NCBI RefSeq assembly: GCF_020687545.1
Contig: NZ_JAJEQX010000004.1
Location: 94,126-158,125, forward strand
Direction of reading: 5' to 3'
Length of the DNA: 64,000 nucleotides
Origin: Ruminococcus turbiniformis
Lineage (GTDB): Bacteria > Bacillota > Clostridia > Lachnospirales > Lachnospiraceae
Part shown: positions 54,349 to 62,636 of the stretch, one piece after another
How the letters are laid out: each line of letters starts with the position of its first letter
Numbering within the stretch: the stretch's first letter is position 1
Made by a program: the position numbers and the translations under genes
The notes under the pieces: generated by a model
What the model was told of the DNA's origin: nothing
Seen by the model: only the letters and a program-made list of their open reading frames with translations
The model's database searches: none

Positions 54349-54939
54349 ATGTCAGAATTATTACTGGATGCTAACACAAAGAAACATTGTATCAGAACTG
54401 CAAAGTATGCAGGGGTACTTGCTCTGAAGTTAAAAAGGACGCCATTTGAAGTTTGTAAAATCATTTTTGCTGCGCTGCTGCATGATATCGGGAAATCAAA
54501 GATTCCGGAAGAAATATTGAACAAGCCGGGTACACTTACCATGGAAGAAATGAATATCGTCAGGCAGCACCCACAAATTGGTTTTGAGATGCTCAAGGGG
54601 AAAGTATCAGATGAAATTGCAGAGATGGTACTCTGCCATCATGAAAACGTAGATGGAACGGGATATTATGGAAAGAAAGCCTCCGAGATTCCGATCGGCG
54701 CTAAAATAATACGCATTTGTGATGTATATGATTCCCTTTCTACAGAACGCCCATATAAGGCTCCCTGGGAACAGGACCGGGTGTTCGCGTATCTGGTCAA
54801 CCATGCTGGTTCATTATTCGACCGGGAGTGCGTTCTTGTATTCTGCAGAACGCAGTCTGGATCCCTTCAGCGACTTCCAAAGGAATCAAAACGGCCCGTT
54901 TTTGGGCTGCAGGCTTTACGCAGGTCATCCAGCATTTAA
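54349..54939 (+). CDS. HD-GYP-like phosphohydrolase, altered C-terminus
   Basis: 196 residues from the ATG at 54349 (AAAAGGAGGAGTTTTATC upstream). HDIGKSKIPEEIL (about 46) gives the HD pair, followed by HPQIGFEML and HHENVDGTGYYG, where the usual GYP is GYY, and RICDVYDSLSTERPYK. This half looks like cyclic-di-GMP phosphodiesterases. After about residue 155 another frame looks no better, so the end may be truncated. The only cargo gene of this region on the plus strand. Confidence 0.7.
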   Translation: MSELLLDANTKKHCIRTAKYAGVLALKLKRTPFEVCKIIFAALLHDIGKSKIPEEILNKPGTLTMEEMNIVRQHPQIGFEMLKGKVSDEIAEMVLCHHENVDGTGYYGKKASEIPIGAKIIRICDVYDSLSTERPYKAPWEQDRVFAYLVNHAGSLFDRECVLVFCRTQSGSLQRLPKESKRPVFGLQALRRSSSI

Positions 54940-54951
54940 TTCCTGGTACCA

Positions 54952-54984
54952 GGAAAAAGGAAGCAGCGCTTCCTTTTTCCTCTC
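54952..54984 (+). terminator. Terminator of the HD-GYP-like gene
   Basis: GGAAAAAGGAAGC (54952-54964) pairs exactly with GCTTCCTTTTTCC (54968-54980), followed by a T-rich run. Confidence 0.85.
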
Positions 54985-55010
54985 TTCTTTTTTTGTATGC
55001 CGTACCATAG

Positions 55011-55036
55011 AAAAGGCAGCCAAACGGCCGCCTGTT
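55011..55036 (-). terminator. Terminator of the 242-residue protein gene
   Basis: GGCGGCC and GGCTGCC pair around GTTT and are followed by TTTTCT on the minus strand. Confidence 0.75.
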
Positions 55037-55045
55037 TCATGGTTA

Positions 55046-55774
55046 TTATGGTGTTGTATCATTCTTCTTATGACTCATAGCAAAGATTTCGATTGGATCA
55101 CCATCTGGATTTTCCATTCCATACACACGCAGGTTTACACATTCCGTGGTCGGGCTGTATTCCATTATGGCTCCCGGCTCACCAAATCCTTGTGTAACCA
55201 GGGAAAGTTCAATGCCTGGATATTCATTATCTAGGATCTGAGAGGCACGGATATTCCCATGTGGTGTCTTTACGATGATTTTCTTCCTGTTTTCACCGCT
55301 TTGTACATATGAAATAAAGTCTTTCGGCCTATCCCCTATCATGGTTTCCGAGATCTGGCCTATCCTTTCATACAAGCCTTGGCATTCGTTAAGGTCGATT
55401 TCATGCAAGATCAATTCCAGGCATATCTCGTGTTCCGCATACCACTGCATGCAATAGCTCCGGTACTCCTGCACCTGTTCCAGTTTCTGAAACATCAACA
55501 TCTGGCCGCATATGCAATATCCCAGGTCGATTTGAATAATTTCATCTGAATCCTCAGTTTGCGGATCAATCTTCTCCGCACACATGATGCTGCGGATCTC
55601 ATCGTCATCGGCCCCGGCTTCAATAAGGCGGTGCAGCGTATCCTCAAGAGCCGCACTAATGTCATCGCTATCGTTTGGAATAATACAGTGATACTTGTTG
55701 CATGTATCTGCCGATGTGGCATATTCTGCGATTGTTTCCTCCGTAAAATCAACTAAACTTTCCAACGTCACCAT
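55046..55774 (-). CDS. Hypothetical acidic 242-residue protein
   Basis: ATG at 55774 behind AGAGGAGGTAGCTATT. Acidic and soluble. The N-terminal part (SLVDFTEETIAEYATSAD) is helical; the middle has DLGYCICGQMLMFQKLEQV; the C-terminal part (IVKTPHGNIRASQILDNEYP, then CVNLRVYGMENP) looks beta-rich. No function known. Single gene with CCATATT box and terminator. Confidence 0.65.
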   Translation of the reverse strand: MVTLESLVDFTEETIAEYATSADTCNKYHCIIPNDSDDISAALEDTLHRLIEAGADDDEIRSIMCAEKIDPQTEDSDEIIQIDLGYCICGQMLMFQKLEQVQEYRSYCMQWYAEHEICLELILHEIDLNECQGLYERIGQISETMIGDRPKDFISYVQSGENRKKIIVKTPHGNIRASQILDNEYPGIELSLVTQGFGEPGAIMEYSPTTECVNLRVYGMENPDGDPIEIFAMSHKKNDTTP

Positions 55775-55805
55775 AATAGCTACCTCCTCTTTTCTGTTCA
55801 GTAAC

Positions 55806-55814
55806 AATATGGAG
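55806..55814 (-). promoter_or_regulatory. CCATATT box of the 242-residue protein gene
   Basis: Minus strand CTCCATATT, 17 bases before GAGGAGG. Confidence 0.55.
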
Positions 55815-55823
55815 AAAGTTTCG

Positions 55824-55856
55824 AAAAAATAGAGCCGCTGAAAAGCGACTCAATTT
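55824..55856 (-). terminator. Terminator of the 398-residue protein gene
   Basis: GAGTCGCT and AGCGGCTC pair around TTTC, followed by ATTTTTT on the minus strand. Confidence 0.85.
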
Positions 55857-55868
55857 TATGGCTTATGA

Positions 55869-57065
55869 TCAATCGTTGTTTACAGAATCAATACTAAGGG
55901 GGATTCCCATTAATTCAGCGACATATTGGCCAATGCAGAGGGCATCATGCCATGATTGCTTCGTTGGAGTGCCATCTTCGTACCACTCTGCAAAAATACA
56001 GCTTGAACTCAATGCGGTTTCATTATCGTAGTCGTACTCATAGTCGAGATCAACGAACTGCCCCAGACAATTCCATTGACAAGTAACCCTGGCGCTTTCA
56101 GTTAATTTTTCTTTGCTGATAAGCTTTGTTATAAGCTCTTCTTCAGTTGCAGTCAATCCAATTTTTTTTGCGACTTTTTCCGGGTCTTCCTTTTTATTGA
56201 TATGATACATGTCAATAAAAAGCCCCCGGTCATAAGTCCAGCCTCCGGCCTGAATGATCCATAACTGTCCATCATCTAACCGTTTTACGACTAAATGATT
56301 AACCCCTTCAAAATCAACAGAGGCAAAGTTGACCGCCTTAGAATAGTCAATTGTCGCATTACAGTTAATGGGATTGATAAACACCTCTTCCTTGTTCCCG
56401 ACCAACGTAACCGGCACTGGATAATATCCGGAATGAAACTCTTTAAAATTATTGATGAGAAGAGATTCCGCATCAGATAATCCAAACCATTTTATCCACT
56501 TGTCAGCCCTTTTGCGAATCATCTCAAGTTGAATTGGACCCAGGCCATTTCCTCTCTTTCGGTATTCAGCTTCCACAAGCCGGTAGAAATCATTTCTCTT
56601 TTTTCTTTTAAAGTAACGGGACAGATTCTCCTGTAAAAGCTTTTTCCGTTCTGGGAGCATCCCAAACTGCCCCTGAAAGTCTTCTGACTTTACATATTCA
56701 GTTGCAACTTTCAGATTTTCCTCGGTTGACTTGATGTTCAGGTCAGTTAAGGCAGATTTTATATCGTCTTCCGTCCAATTTTCAGAATACCAATACTCAG
56801 GCTTATCCTTGGTGGCGCTGCTGTTAAAAGCCGTGGCTTCATTATCTTTCCATGATCCCACATACTCCTCAACCTTACGGTACCGGACCTGCAGGGTGGC
56901 CAGGTCATAATCAGTATTTGCATACTGGTTACTTTTCATTGCTGTCTCCTTTGTTCTTTCCCTGCAAAGCAGCTCAGAAAACTGCGTAACAAAAACCAAC
57001 TCTTTTTTTCCGGTCTTTCGGTCTGTTACAAATCCTCCAAATTCGATTGCATAACCATTTTCCAT
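55869..57065 (-). CDS. Hypothetical 398-residue protein
   Basis: ATG at 57065 behind AAAGGAGGAACAAAA. No recognisable domain. It has two parts: an N-terminal part with KTGKKELVFVTQFSELLCRE and a helical middle (about 60-190), and a C-terminal part with DDGQLWIIQAGGWTYDRGLF and SSSCIFAEWYEDGTP, ending acidic. It follows RtcB by about 100 bases with its own AT-rich promoter region (ACATATT). Confidence 0.6.
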   Translation of the reverse strand: MENGYAIEFGGFVTDRKTGKKELVFVTQFSELLCRERTKETAMKSNQYANTDYDLATLQVRYRKVEEYVGSWKDNEATAFNSSATKDKPEYWYSENWTEDDIKSALTDLNIKSTEENLKVATEYVKSEDFQGQFGMLPERKKLLQENLSRYFKRKKRNDFYRLVEAEYRKRGNGLGPIQLEMIRKRADKWIKWFGLSDAESLLINNFKEFHSGYYPVPVTLVGNKEEVFINPINCNATIDYSKAVNFASVDFEGVNHLVVKRLDDGQLWIIQAGGWTYDRGLFIDMYHINKKEDPEKVAKKIGLTATEEELITKLISKEKLTESARVTCQWNCLGQFVDLDYEYDYDNETALSSSCIFAEWYEDGTPTKQSWHDALCIGQYVAELMGIPLSIDSVNND

Positions 57066-57166
57066 TTTTTGTTCCTCCTTTTTTGAATTCACATTTAATA
57101 TGTAAAAAAGAAGAAAAGAAAAGACTGACTCAGATAGTATGCCAGCCTTTGGTAAGATGCTTCTTC

Positions 57167-58372
57167 TCATGCACCTCCTGCTTTGAAATTGTAAATTGGT
57201 CGTATAATCTTCTTTACCTCTACAGTTCCCCCGATATTATTTATTATGGATTCGATGGGCTTATATGCCATTGGGCACTCATCCAATGTGTCCCGCCCAA
57301 CGGAAGTTGTATAGATGCCTTCCATCTCCTCCTCAAACGCTGAAACTGTAAAGGAAGACTTGGCTTCCGAACGGCTCATCAGACGTCCGGCCCCATGTGG
57401 TGCGGAACAATTCCATTCCTGGTTGCCCTTCCCGATACAGATCAAGCTGCCGTCTCTCATGTTAATGGGGATGATCAACCTCTCGCCCTTCTGTGCTGAG
57501 ACTGCGCCTTTTCGGAGAATCAAATGTTGCAGATCAATGTAGTTATGGATCGTGGTAAACTCATCCACAACATGAAGTCCCATCTGCTTCTCAATCGTAT
57601 CTACTATTGCCTGGCGATTTAATACAGCATATTGTTGGGCGATTCTCATATCATGAATGTAGTCATCAAACATACTTCCCTCCACATATGCTAATTGTTT
57701 TGGGATATTAGTCTGCTTTGTATTTTTTAGTTTCTTAATTTCTGCCTCAATTTGCCTCCGCTTCCCTTCAGTCTTTAACCGCTTTATAAGAGCATCCACC
57801 TCAGCCTTGGAGCAGTTGTTCAGACGTTCATAGGCAAGCTGCTGGTAAAAGGATGCAATTTCTACACCCAGGTGACGGCTCCCAGAATGAACGACAAGAT
57901 ACAGATGTCCTTCAACGTCACGGTCAATCTCAATAAAATGATTGCCCCCTCCCAGGGTGCCAATTGATTTTTCTGCCCTGTCCAGATTGATATGGTTCAT
58001 GCAACGAAGGTTATGGAGTTCGCTGTCATGTACAAACGGATGTGTTTTTTCCCGGATGGAAAAACCCGCTGGAACATACTGATGGATTGTTTCGTCTAAC
58101 TGCTTAAGATCGATGGCTGATTCTTCCAAAATGGCAACTGCCATTCCACAGCCGATGTCTACTCCTACAAGGTTTGGTACGACCTTATCTCCAATCGTCA
58201 TAGTTGTCCCGATTGTGCAGCCGGCACCTGCATGGATATCCGGCATGAGCCGTATTTTCTGTCCTTTTACGAACTCCTGATTACAAAGTTCCAAAACCTG
58301 ACTTATACTGGACTGATCAGCCAGTTCTGTATATACAATAGCTGTGGCATACTTACCTTTTACCTCAAACAT
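57167..58372 (-). CDS. rtcB: RtcB-family RNA ligase
   Basis: 401 residues. LVGVDIGCGMAVAILEE carries the metal-binding Asp and Cys (about residue 72), GTLGGGNHFIEIDRD, HSGSRHLGVEIA and SAPHGAGRLMSRSEAK the GMP-linked His region (about 330). RtcB joins a 2',3'-cyclic phosphate to a 5'-OH end using GTP and manganese; it heals broken tRNA and other RNA. In an operon with three small genes upstream; a tRNA-Gln is in the same element. Confidence 0.93.
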   Translation of the reverse strand: MFEVKGKYATAIVYTELADQSSISQVLELCNQEFVKGQKIRLMPDIHAGAGCTIGTTMTIGDKVVPNLVGVDIGCGMAVAILEESAIDLKQLDETIHQYVPAGFSIREKTHPFVHDSELHNLRCMNHINLDRAEKSIGTLGGGNHFIEIDRDVEGHLYLVVHSGSRHLGVEIASFYQQLAYERLNNCSKAEVDALIKRLKTEGKRRQIEAEIKKLKNTKQTNIPKQLAYVEGSMFDDYIHDMRIAQQYAVLNRQAIVDTIEKQMGLHVVDEFTTIHNYIDLQHLILRKGAVSAQKGERLIIPINMRDGSLICIGKGNQEWNCSAPHGAGRLMSRSEAKSSFTVSAFEEEMEGIYTTSVGRDTLDECPMAYKPIESIINNIGGTVEVKKIIRPIYNFKAGGA

Positions 58373-58455
58373 TTCGTTTCACCTCTTTTGCCTCTATCTG
58401 TCTCAATAAATATATCATATAATTCCTGCATTTCTTTCATAAACCCGCCCCTTAT

Positions 58456-59007
58456 TCACTTACCTGCTTTGTCCGCCATAGCAAACGCTTCTTTCTCCCC
58501 ATAGGTTATGATACCATTATAAACGCGATAATCCCAACCTATTTCGTCAACAATTTGTTGTGCTTTCTCGTATGCATTCATCATGTCATCGACAGAGGCA
58601 TACCCCAGTGTCTTTGCATGGTAGGCAATCTTATCCAGTCTGTACGGAATTCCGGTCTTTCTCCGGTCGATCACTTCAGATAGCTTCATTTCGTAGCAAG
58701 CGCCTTCTTTTTCTAATCCCTCGAACGAAAAGAGTGTTTCAGATAAATATCCACCATCTATATGTCTATGGTATAGTTTGGTTTCCACCAAAGTGGTGCC
58801 ATCTGACATTCGAAATGTTATATGTTCATCATCTGGATAGTCGCAGGTAATTGGCAGCTGCTTTTTTTTCAGGAACTCGTCCACCGCACGTTCTACACCA
58901 TCCCAGTAGTCATTTATGATCCGATAGGTCAAATTTTGCCTTTGTAAATGTTTTTCCAAGTCGCCCACTAATTCGGAAATTCGCATATCCTTATATGATA
59001 TCATCAT
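58456..59007 (-). CDS. Hypothetical protein, paralog A of the RtcB operon
   Basis: 183 residues. It shares its layout and many words with the protein at 59286-59849: a leading helix, NDYWDGVERAVDEFLKKKQ, acidic beta segments, LSEVIDRRKTGIPYRLDKIA and LGYASVDDMMNAYEKAQ. No known domain. Overlaps the next gene upstream by 17 bases. Place in the RtcB operon suggests a role with RNA repair or its trigger. Confidence 0.7.
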   Translation of the reverse strand: MMISYKDMRISELVGDLEKHLQRQNLTYRIINDYWDGVERAVDEFLKKKQLPITCDYPDDEHITFRMSDGTTLVETKLYHRHIDGGYLSETLFSFEGLEKEGACYEMKLSEVIDRRKTGIPYRLDKIAYHAKTLGYASVDDMMNAYEKAQQIVDEIGWDYRVYNGIITYGEKEAFAMADKAGK

Positions 59008-59239
59008 TTTCTACCTCTTTCGCCTTTTCTTTCAATGCAATTTTCGCTTTTTCAGGATCATAAAACAGCGTTTCCCCTATACAATCTGGTTCAAAATCCA
59101 TCCCATCAATCAGAAGATATGGCCGGCCGTTCTCATCAAACTCAATTTGGATCTTCTCAACGGTGAAGTCAACAATATCGCTCAGGTCATCATAAAAAGT
59201 CCAGACTGTATCTCCAACCTTACATGGCAAAATCACCAT
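58991..59239 (-). CDS. Hypothetical 82-residue acidic protein
   Basis: VILPCKVGDTVWTFYDDLSD opens an SH3-like small beta barrel, followed by FVEKIQIE-like strands and an acidic helix. Similar proteins occur near phage and ICE genes. It overlaps paralog A downstream. No function known. Confidence 0.65.
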   Translation of the reverse strand: MVILPCKVGDTVWTFYDDLSDIVDFTVEKIQIEFDENGRPYLLIDGMDFEPDCIGETLFYDPEKAKIALKEKAKEVENDDII

Positions 59240-59285
59240 GCGTCTATCTTCTTCTGCTGTTTCGTATTGTCATACCTCCCTATTC

Positions 59286-59849
59286 TTATTCAGGATCCAT
59301 ATTAGATTTGCATCGCTCAGCTTCCAACTTTGCGAACTTTTCTTTTTCCTTTTCAGGAATAAATTCATAGCTTATTTTGTCAAAATGGATGGCATCCGCG
59401 AGTTTCTTTGCTTTATCATAAGCTTCCATCATCTCCTCAATTGAGGAGTAGCCCAGTTTGTCAGCATTGTATGCAATTTCTTCCAGTTTATAGGAAATTC
59501 CATAGACCCTCCGCCCGATCGTTTCGGATATGGACATATCAAAACAGGGGCCGACCTTGACCAATGATTTAAAGGTATATTTCCGGTCAGCGATCGGTTT
59601 CTTTTTTGTGAAACTATACCTTACATCGATATCTATTACGATTTCATGATTCTCCAGCCGCAGTTCGAGATCGCTTCCTCCATTTCCATAAGTGCAATGA
59701 AGAGGAATACCATTCTCTGCGAGAAAGGTATTGGCAGCATTCTTTAGACTGTCCCAAAATTCGTTCCGCTCCAGTTCAATTAATTTCTGCCCTTTCAAAT
59801 AGTTTTCCATCTTTTTTACCATCGTAGAGATCTTTATTTCTTTTTTCAT
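59286..59849 (-). CDS. Hypothetical protein, paralog B of the RtcB operon
   Basis: 187 residues. Shares with paralog A: the N-terminal helix, NEFWDSLKNAANTFLAENG, ISETIGRRVYGISYKLEEIA and LGYSSIEEMMEAYDKAKKLA. First gene of the operon; RBS CGGAGGATGGACC. AT-rich leader with GTATATTACATAT. Confidence 0.7.
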   Translation of the reverse strand: MKKEIKISTMVKKMENYLKGQKLIELERNEFWDSLKNAANTFLAENGIPLHCTYGNGGSDLELRLENHEIVIDIDVRYSFTKKKPIADRKYTFKSLVKVGPCFDMSISETIGRRVYGISYKLEEIAYNADKLGYSSIEEMMEAYDKAKKLADAIHFDKISYEFIPEKEKEKFAKLEAERCKSNMDPE

Positions 59850-59920
59850 TGGTCCATCCTCCGTTTGATGTTTCTATATGTAATATACACTTTTTGGAAG
59901 TATGGACATTTTTGCAGACA

Positions 59921-59957
59921 AAAATTCCCTTCCGCCTGTCAAAGGCAGAAGGGAATT
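59921..59957 (-). terminator. Terminator TTCCCTTCTGCC type
   Basis: TTCCCTTCTGCC pairs with GGCGGAAGGGAA, followed by TTTTTG on the minus strand. Ends the gene at 60033. Confidence 0.8.
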
Positions 59958-60032
59958 ATAATGAGATGTCAAGATGTCAGAGTCCAGTAACGAAATTGGG
60001 ATCACGGTGCTTCTCGCGCCATATGGTTGCGC

Positions 60033-60233
60033 TTACAATGCTTCTGAGCTGATCCCGGAGCTCACGCTCCTTTTTGACATCTCGACAATCTGAAGGGATA
60101 GGACATATCCACTTTCATATATTTCTAAGTGGTTATTCACAAAATCATGGAAAGCATCTTCGTTGTTTTCCAGGTTATTGTCTGCCAAAAACGATTCGTA
60201 GTCTGTTATTACATCGGGCGGGAGGTAGGCCAT
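60033..60233 (-). CDS. Hypothetical acidic protein, likely split from its start by IS200/IS605
   Basis: 66 residues, acidic, from MAYLPPDVITDYESF. The insertion sequence ends just upstream. At the far side of it an AGGAGG start (MYGYGVDLL near 62250) in the same direction lies right behind the gene at 62267. The original protein may thus have begun there. Confidence 0.5.
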   Translation of the reverse strand: MAYLPPDVITDYESFLADNNLENNEDAFHDFVNNHLEIYESGYVLSLQIVEMSKRSVSSGISSEAL

Positions 60234-60257
60234 TACGCCCTGCCCCTTCCAACTGGT

Positions 60258-60288
60258 GAAGCCTCACACGACTAAAGTCGCGTGCTTC
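60258..60288. repeat. Right-end subterminal hairpin of the IS200/IS605 element
   Basis: GAAGC pairs with GCTTC outside, and ACACGACT-AAGTCGCGT inside. Confidence 0.75.
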
Positions 60289-60372
60289 CTAATGCCGCCT
60301 GCCGGCGGTTCCCCTTTAGGGGGATCGGACAGCCTTTCCACCATACGGCATACACTCAGCGAACAGTCGGCA

Positions 60373-61719
60373 CTAAGCCGCCAGTGCCGCATGTATGCTA
60401 ATTAACGTGGATAAGGTGCAGGTACTTCTCTTAGCGCATGAAGGAACTTTTGCCTCCATGTCCAACCTTGCCGTTTCCGGTAAGGATTTTAAGATTTCAC
60501 GGATGAAATATCTCGCCCCAATGTTATAAGCAGCATTCAGGTCGCAGTGATAGACCTTGCCGCTCTGGAATTCGCAGACACTATAGGATCCATTGGTTTT
60601 TGCGGACTCCGTGCCCCTGAGCACACGGCCAGTGCCATCGAAGGCAAGACGGCTGGTGTCCCAGGCATTGATGCGGCTGATACGCATCCCCAGACGGTGC
60701 GCTTTGTCTGTAACAACTGACTGGGTGTGCCGTGCTTTCCACAGGTGCAGGCGCTGTTTCTTAGAACCCCGCTTCCTTCCTTTCAGGCCCAGATGTTCAA
60801 ATACAATTACATCTACGTTATAAAGCACAGCTATGTCTATGATAAACTGTGCTGTTTTTACAGCAATAGCATCATTAATGCCTTTTGCCCTTGCCCACAG
60901 ACGCGGTATCTTCCGCGCGCCGTGCTGCTGCGCTTTTTTGATACGCCCGATTGCATGTGAGAGGCAGTCGTTTTCTCCCGGGAGAAAAAAGAAGTGTTTC
61001 CCGAGGACCGTGCCGTCTGCACACATGGCAGAACATACGCAAGCGCTGTTGATGCCAAGGTCTACTGCAAGGATTTTCTGCTCTTTGAAAGGTATGGAAG
61101 TTAGCGTAGCCTGTTCTTCAAAAGAAAATGTCAGAAACCATTCCTTCCCTTTACGCATAAGGACAGGGACACATTCTTCCCGTTCCTGACAGTGATGCAG
61201 GATATAATCTACATCGGATTTGCGGAAAGTAATATCGATCCAGTCCCAGGTATTGTGGATAAACACCTTGATCCTGGCCTCATAAGCGGAAGATTCCTGA
61301 TACATATTGCCTTTGTACATGCAGGGGAATACGAACCCGGCTTTTGGCAGACCAGGCTTCTTCCCGGAAGGATCCTCCTCCCAGTTCTTCAGGTTTGACA
61401 GGTAAGAAGATACCTTCCCGACTGCTTCGTTGATCGCTGCACGCCGCAGGTAGGAAGGGAACTTGTAAAACCCAGGATCCGCCTGGGAAAAGTCATATTG
61501 AACGACGGGGCGTTTCTTCGTTGCATGGGTAAGGCGCTCTACGCAGGTCATTTTGTCTTTTGCGGAACTGCAGAGCGAAACCTGGCCCCACTCCTTTAAA
61601 CAGACGGATATGAAAAAGTCTACTGCCAAACGGTAGAACATGAGCGTGTCCTTAAAGATATGGCTATAATGTTTTATCTTTTTCCGGTAAGAGGTAAAAA
61701 TCTTCATATGCCTTGTCAC
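60373..61719 (-). CDS. tnpB: TnpB-type RNA-guided nuclease, zinc ribbon missing
   Basis: 448 residues. RuvC Asp in ILAVDLGINSACV (about 222), Glu in DVIVFEHLGLKG (about 308), Asp in CDLNAAYNI (about 395). The usual CxxC pairs of the zinc ribbon between the second and third sites are absent; that stretch is DTSRLAFDGTGRVLRG and similar. TnpB cuts DNA under guide of an RNA from its own 3' end. Whether this variant cuts is open. The last 20 residues look unrelated. Confidence 0.85.
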   Translation of the reverse strand: MTRHMKIFTSYRKKIKHYSHIFKDTLMFYRLAVDFFISVCLKEWGQVSLCSSAKDKMTCVERLTHATKKRPVVQYDFSQADPGFYKFPSYLRRAAINEAVGKVSSYLSNLKNWEEDPSGKKPGLPKAGFVFPCMYKGNMYQESSAYEARIKVFIHNTWDWIDITFRKSDVDYILHHCQEREECVPVLMRKGKEWFLTFSFEEQATLTSIPFKEQKILAVDLGINSACVCSAMCADGTVLGKHFFFLPGENDCLSHAIGRIKKAQQHGARKIPRLWARAKGINDAIAVKTAQFIIDIAVLYNVDVIVFEHLGLKGRKRGSKKQRLHLWKARHTQSVVTDKAHRLGMRISRINAWDTSRLAFDGTGRVLRGTESAKTNGSYSVCEFQSGKVYHCDLNAAYNIGARYFIREILKSLPETARLDMEAKVPSCAKRSTCTLSTLISIHAALAA

Positions 61720-62147
61720 TTTCCTGTTTTCTGAGTTTCTATATATGTGCGGACCTGATCATAACTCCTGTCACTGACTGTTGCAACGAAATACGACGGG
61801 TTCCAGAGATGTCCGCCCCAGAGGAAGGACTTGATCTCCGGATGATCCAGGAATAGCCAACGGGCAGTATTGCCCTTGAGGATCTTGACCGCATCAGATA
61901 ACCGGAGCTGCGGCTTGCAGTCTACAGGCAGATGGATGTGATCCGGCATGACTTCCAGTGCTGCCGGTTTCATGTCCAAGCGGTCCAGTGTCTGATTCAG
62001 GTACCGTATGACATCGTTCCGGATCTCCCCGGTAAGTACAGGTTTCCTGTACTTGGTCACCCAGACGATATGGTACTGGAGGGAATAGACATATCCACGA
62101 CCATATGTAAGTTTTGATGTTGACGAATATAGCTTATCTGATTCCAT
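61716..62147 (-). CDS. tnpA: IS200/IS605 transposase TnpA (Y1 HUH)
   Basis: 143 residues. HUH motif in MPDHIHLPVDC (about 70-75), with Pro where Leu or Val is common, and the catalytic Tyr in RSYDQVRTYIETQ near 130. Cuts and joins single-stranded ends by a 5'-phosphotyrosine. Overlaps tnpB by ATGA. It could also mobilise the IscB element. Confidence 0.93.
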   Translation of the reverse strand: MESDKLYSSTSKLTYGRGYVYSLQYHIVWVTKYRKPVLTGEIRNDVIRYLNQTLDRLDMKPAALEVMPDHIHLPVDCKPQLRLSDAVKILKGNTARWLFLDHPEIKSFLWGGHLWNPSYFVATVSDRSYDQVRTYIETQKTGK

Positions 62148-62187
62148 GTTTATAGTGTACCATATGCAGGATGATAGGACAAGAAAA

Positions 62188-62228
62188 GCCCGCCTTACTC
62201 ACGACTAAAGTCACGAGTCTGCGGCGGG
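62188..62228. repeat. Left-end subterminal hairpin of the IS200/IS605 element
   Basis: GCCCGCC pairs with GGCGGG outside; ACTCACGACT-AAGTCACGAGT inside (62197-62218). Confidence 0.8.
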
Positions 62229-62266
62229 TAACAGATCAACGCCATACCCGTACATAAATTACCCTC

Positions 62267-62605
62267 CTAATATTTTCCCCGCTCATCAACCACATCTTTT
62301 AATCCCTGCTTACGGATCATAGTTTTCCGCTTGAGTCGTTCCCCGTATTTCTTCAGGATGATCTTTTCGGCGTCCTCTGCAGTGTCGGCATGGATGATAT
62401 CGGTAACAGCGGGTGCATATCTGCCGGCGGCCTCAAACAGGAACATGTTTTTACCTTCTCCGTATTCATGTACAGTATGCATAGGGTCAGTTATTGAAAG
62501 ATCAAGCCACATCCATGCGCCCCTCTGTACACTGGACTCGTTGGTATCGTTATTGTCTACAAGATACACCTTGCTGTCATAATCGTTTCGGAATTCAATA
62601 AACAT
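62267..62605 (-). CDS. Hypothetical 112-residue protein
   Basis: ATG at 62605 behind AAAGGAGAGGAGATTTTT. MFIEFRNDYDSKVYLVDNN, an acidic middle and a basic tail (GERLKRKTMIRKQGLKDVV). No domain known. The RBS of a downstream gene (AGGAGGG) overlaps its stop; that gene was split by the IS. Confidence 0.65.
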   Translation of the reverse strand: MFIEFRNDYDSKVYLVDNNDTNESSVQRGAWMWLDLSITDPMHTVHEYGEGKNMFLFEAAGRYAPAVTDIIHADTAEDAEKIILKKYGERLKRKTMIRKQGLKDVVDERGKY

Positions 62606-62636
62606 AAAAAATCTCCTCTCCTTTATTATTTCTAAC

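Larger units (their letters stand above)
60242..62229 (-). mobile_element. IS200/IS605-family insertion sequence
   Basis: About 2 kb with tnpA and tnpB overlapping by four bases. Both ends carry an imperfect palindromic hairpin with the shared core CGACTTTAGTCG: 62188-62228 (left end) and 60258-60288 (right end), as expected for TnpA substrate. The left flank reads GTTAC before the hairpin. Confidence 0.85.
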
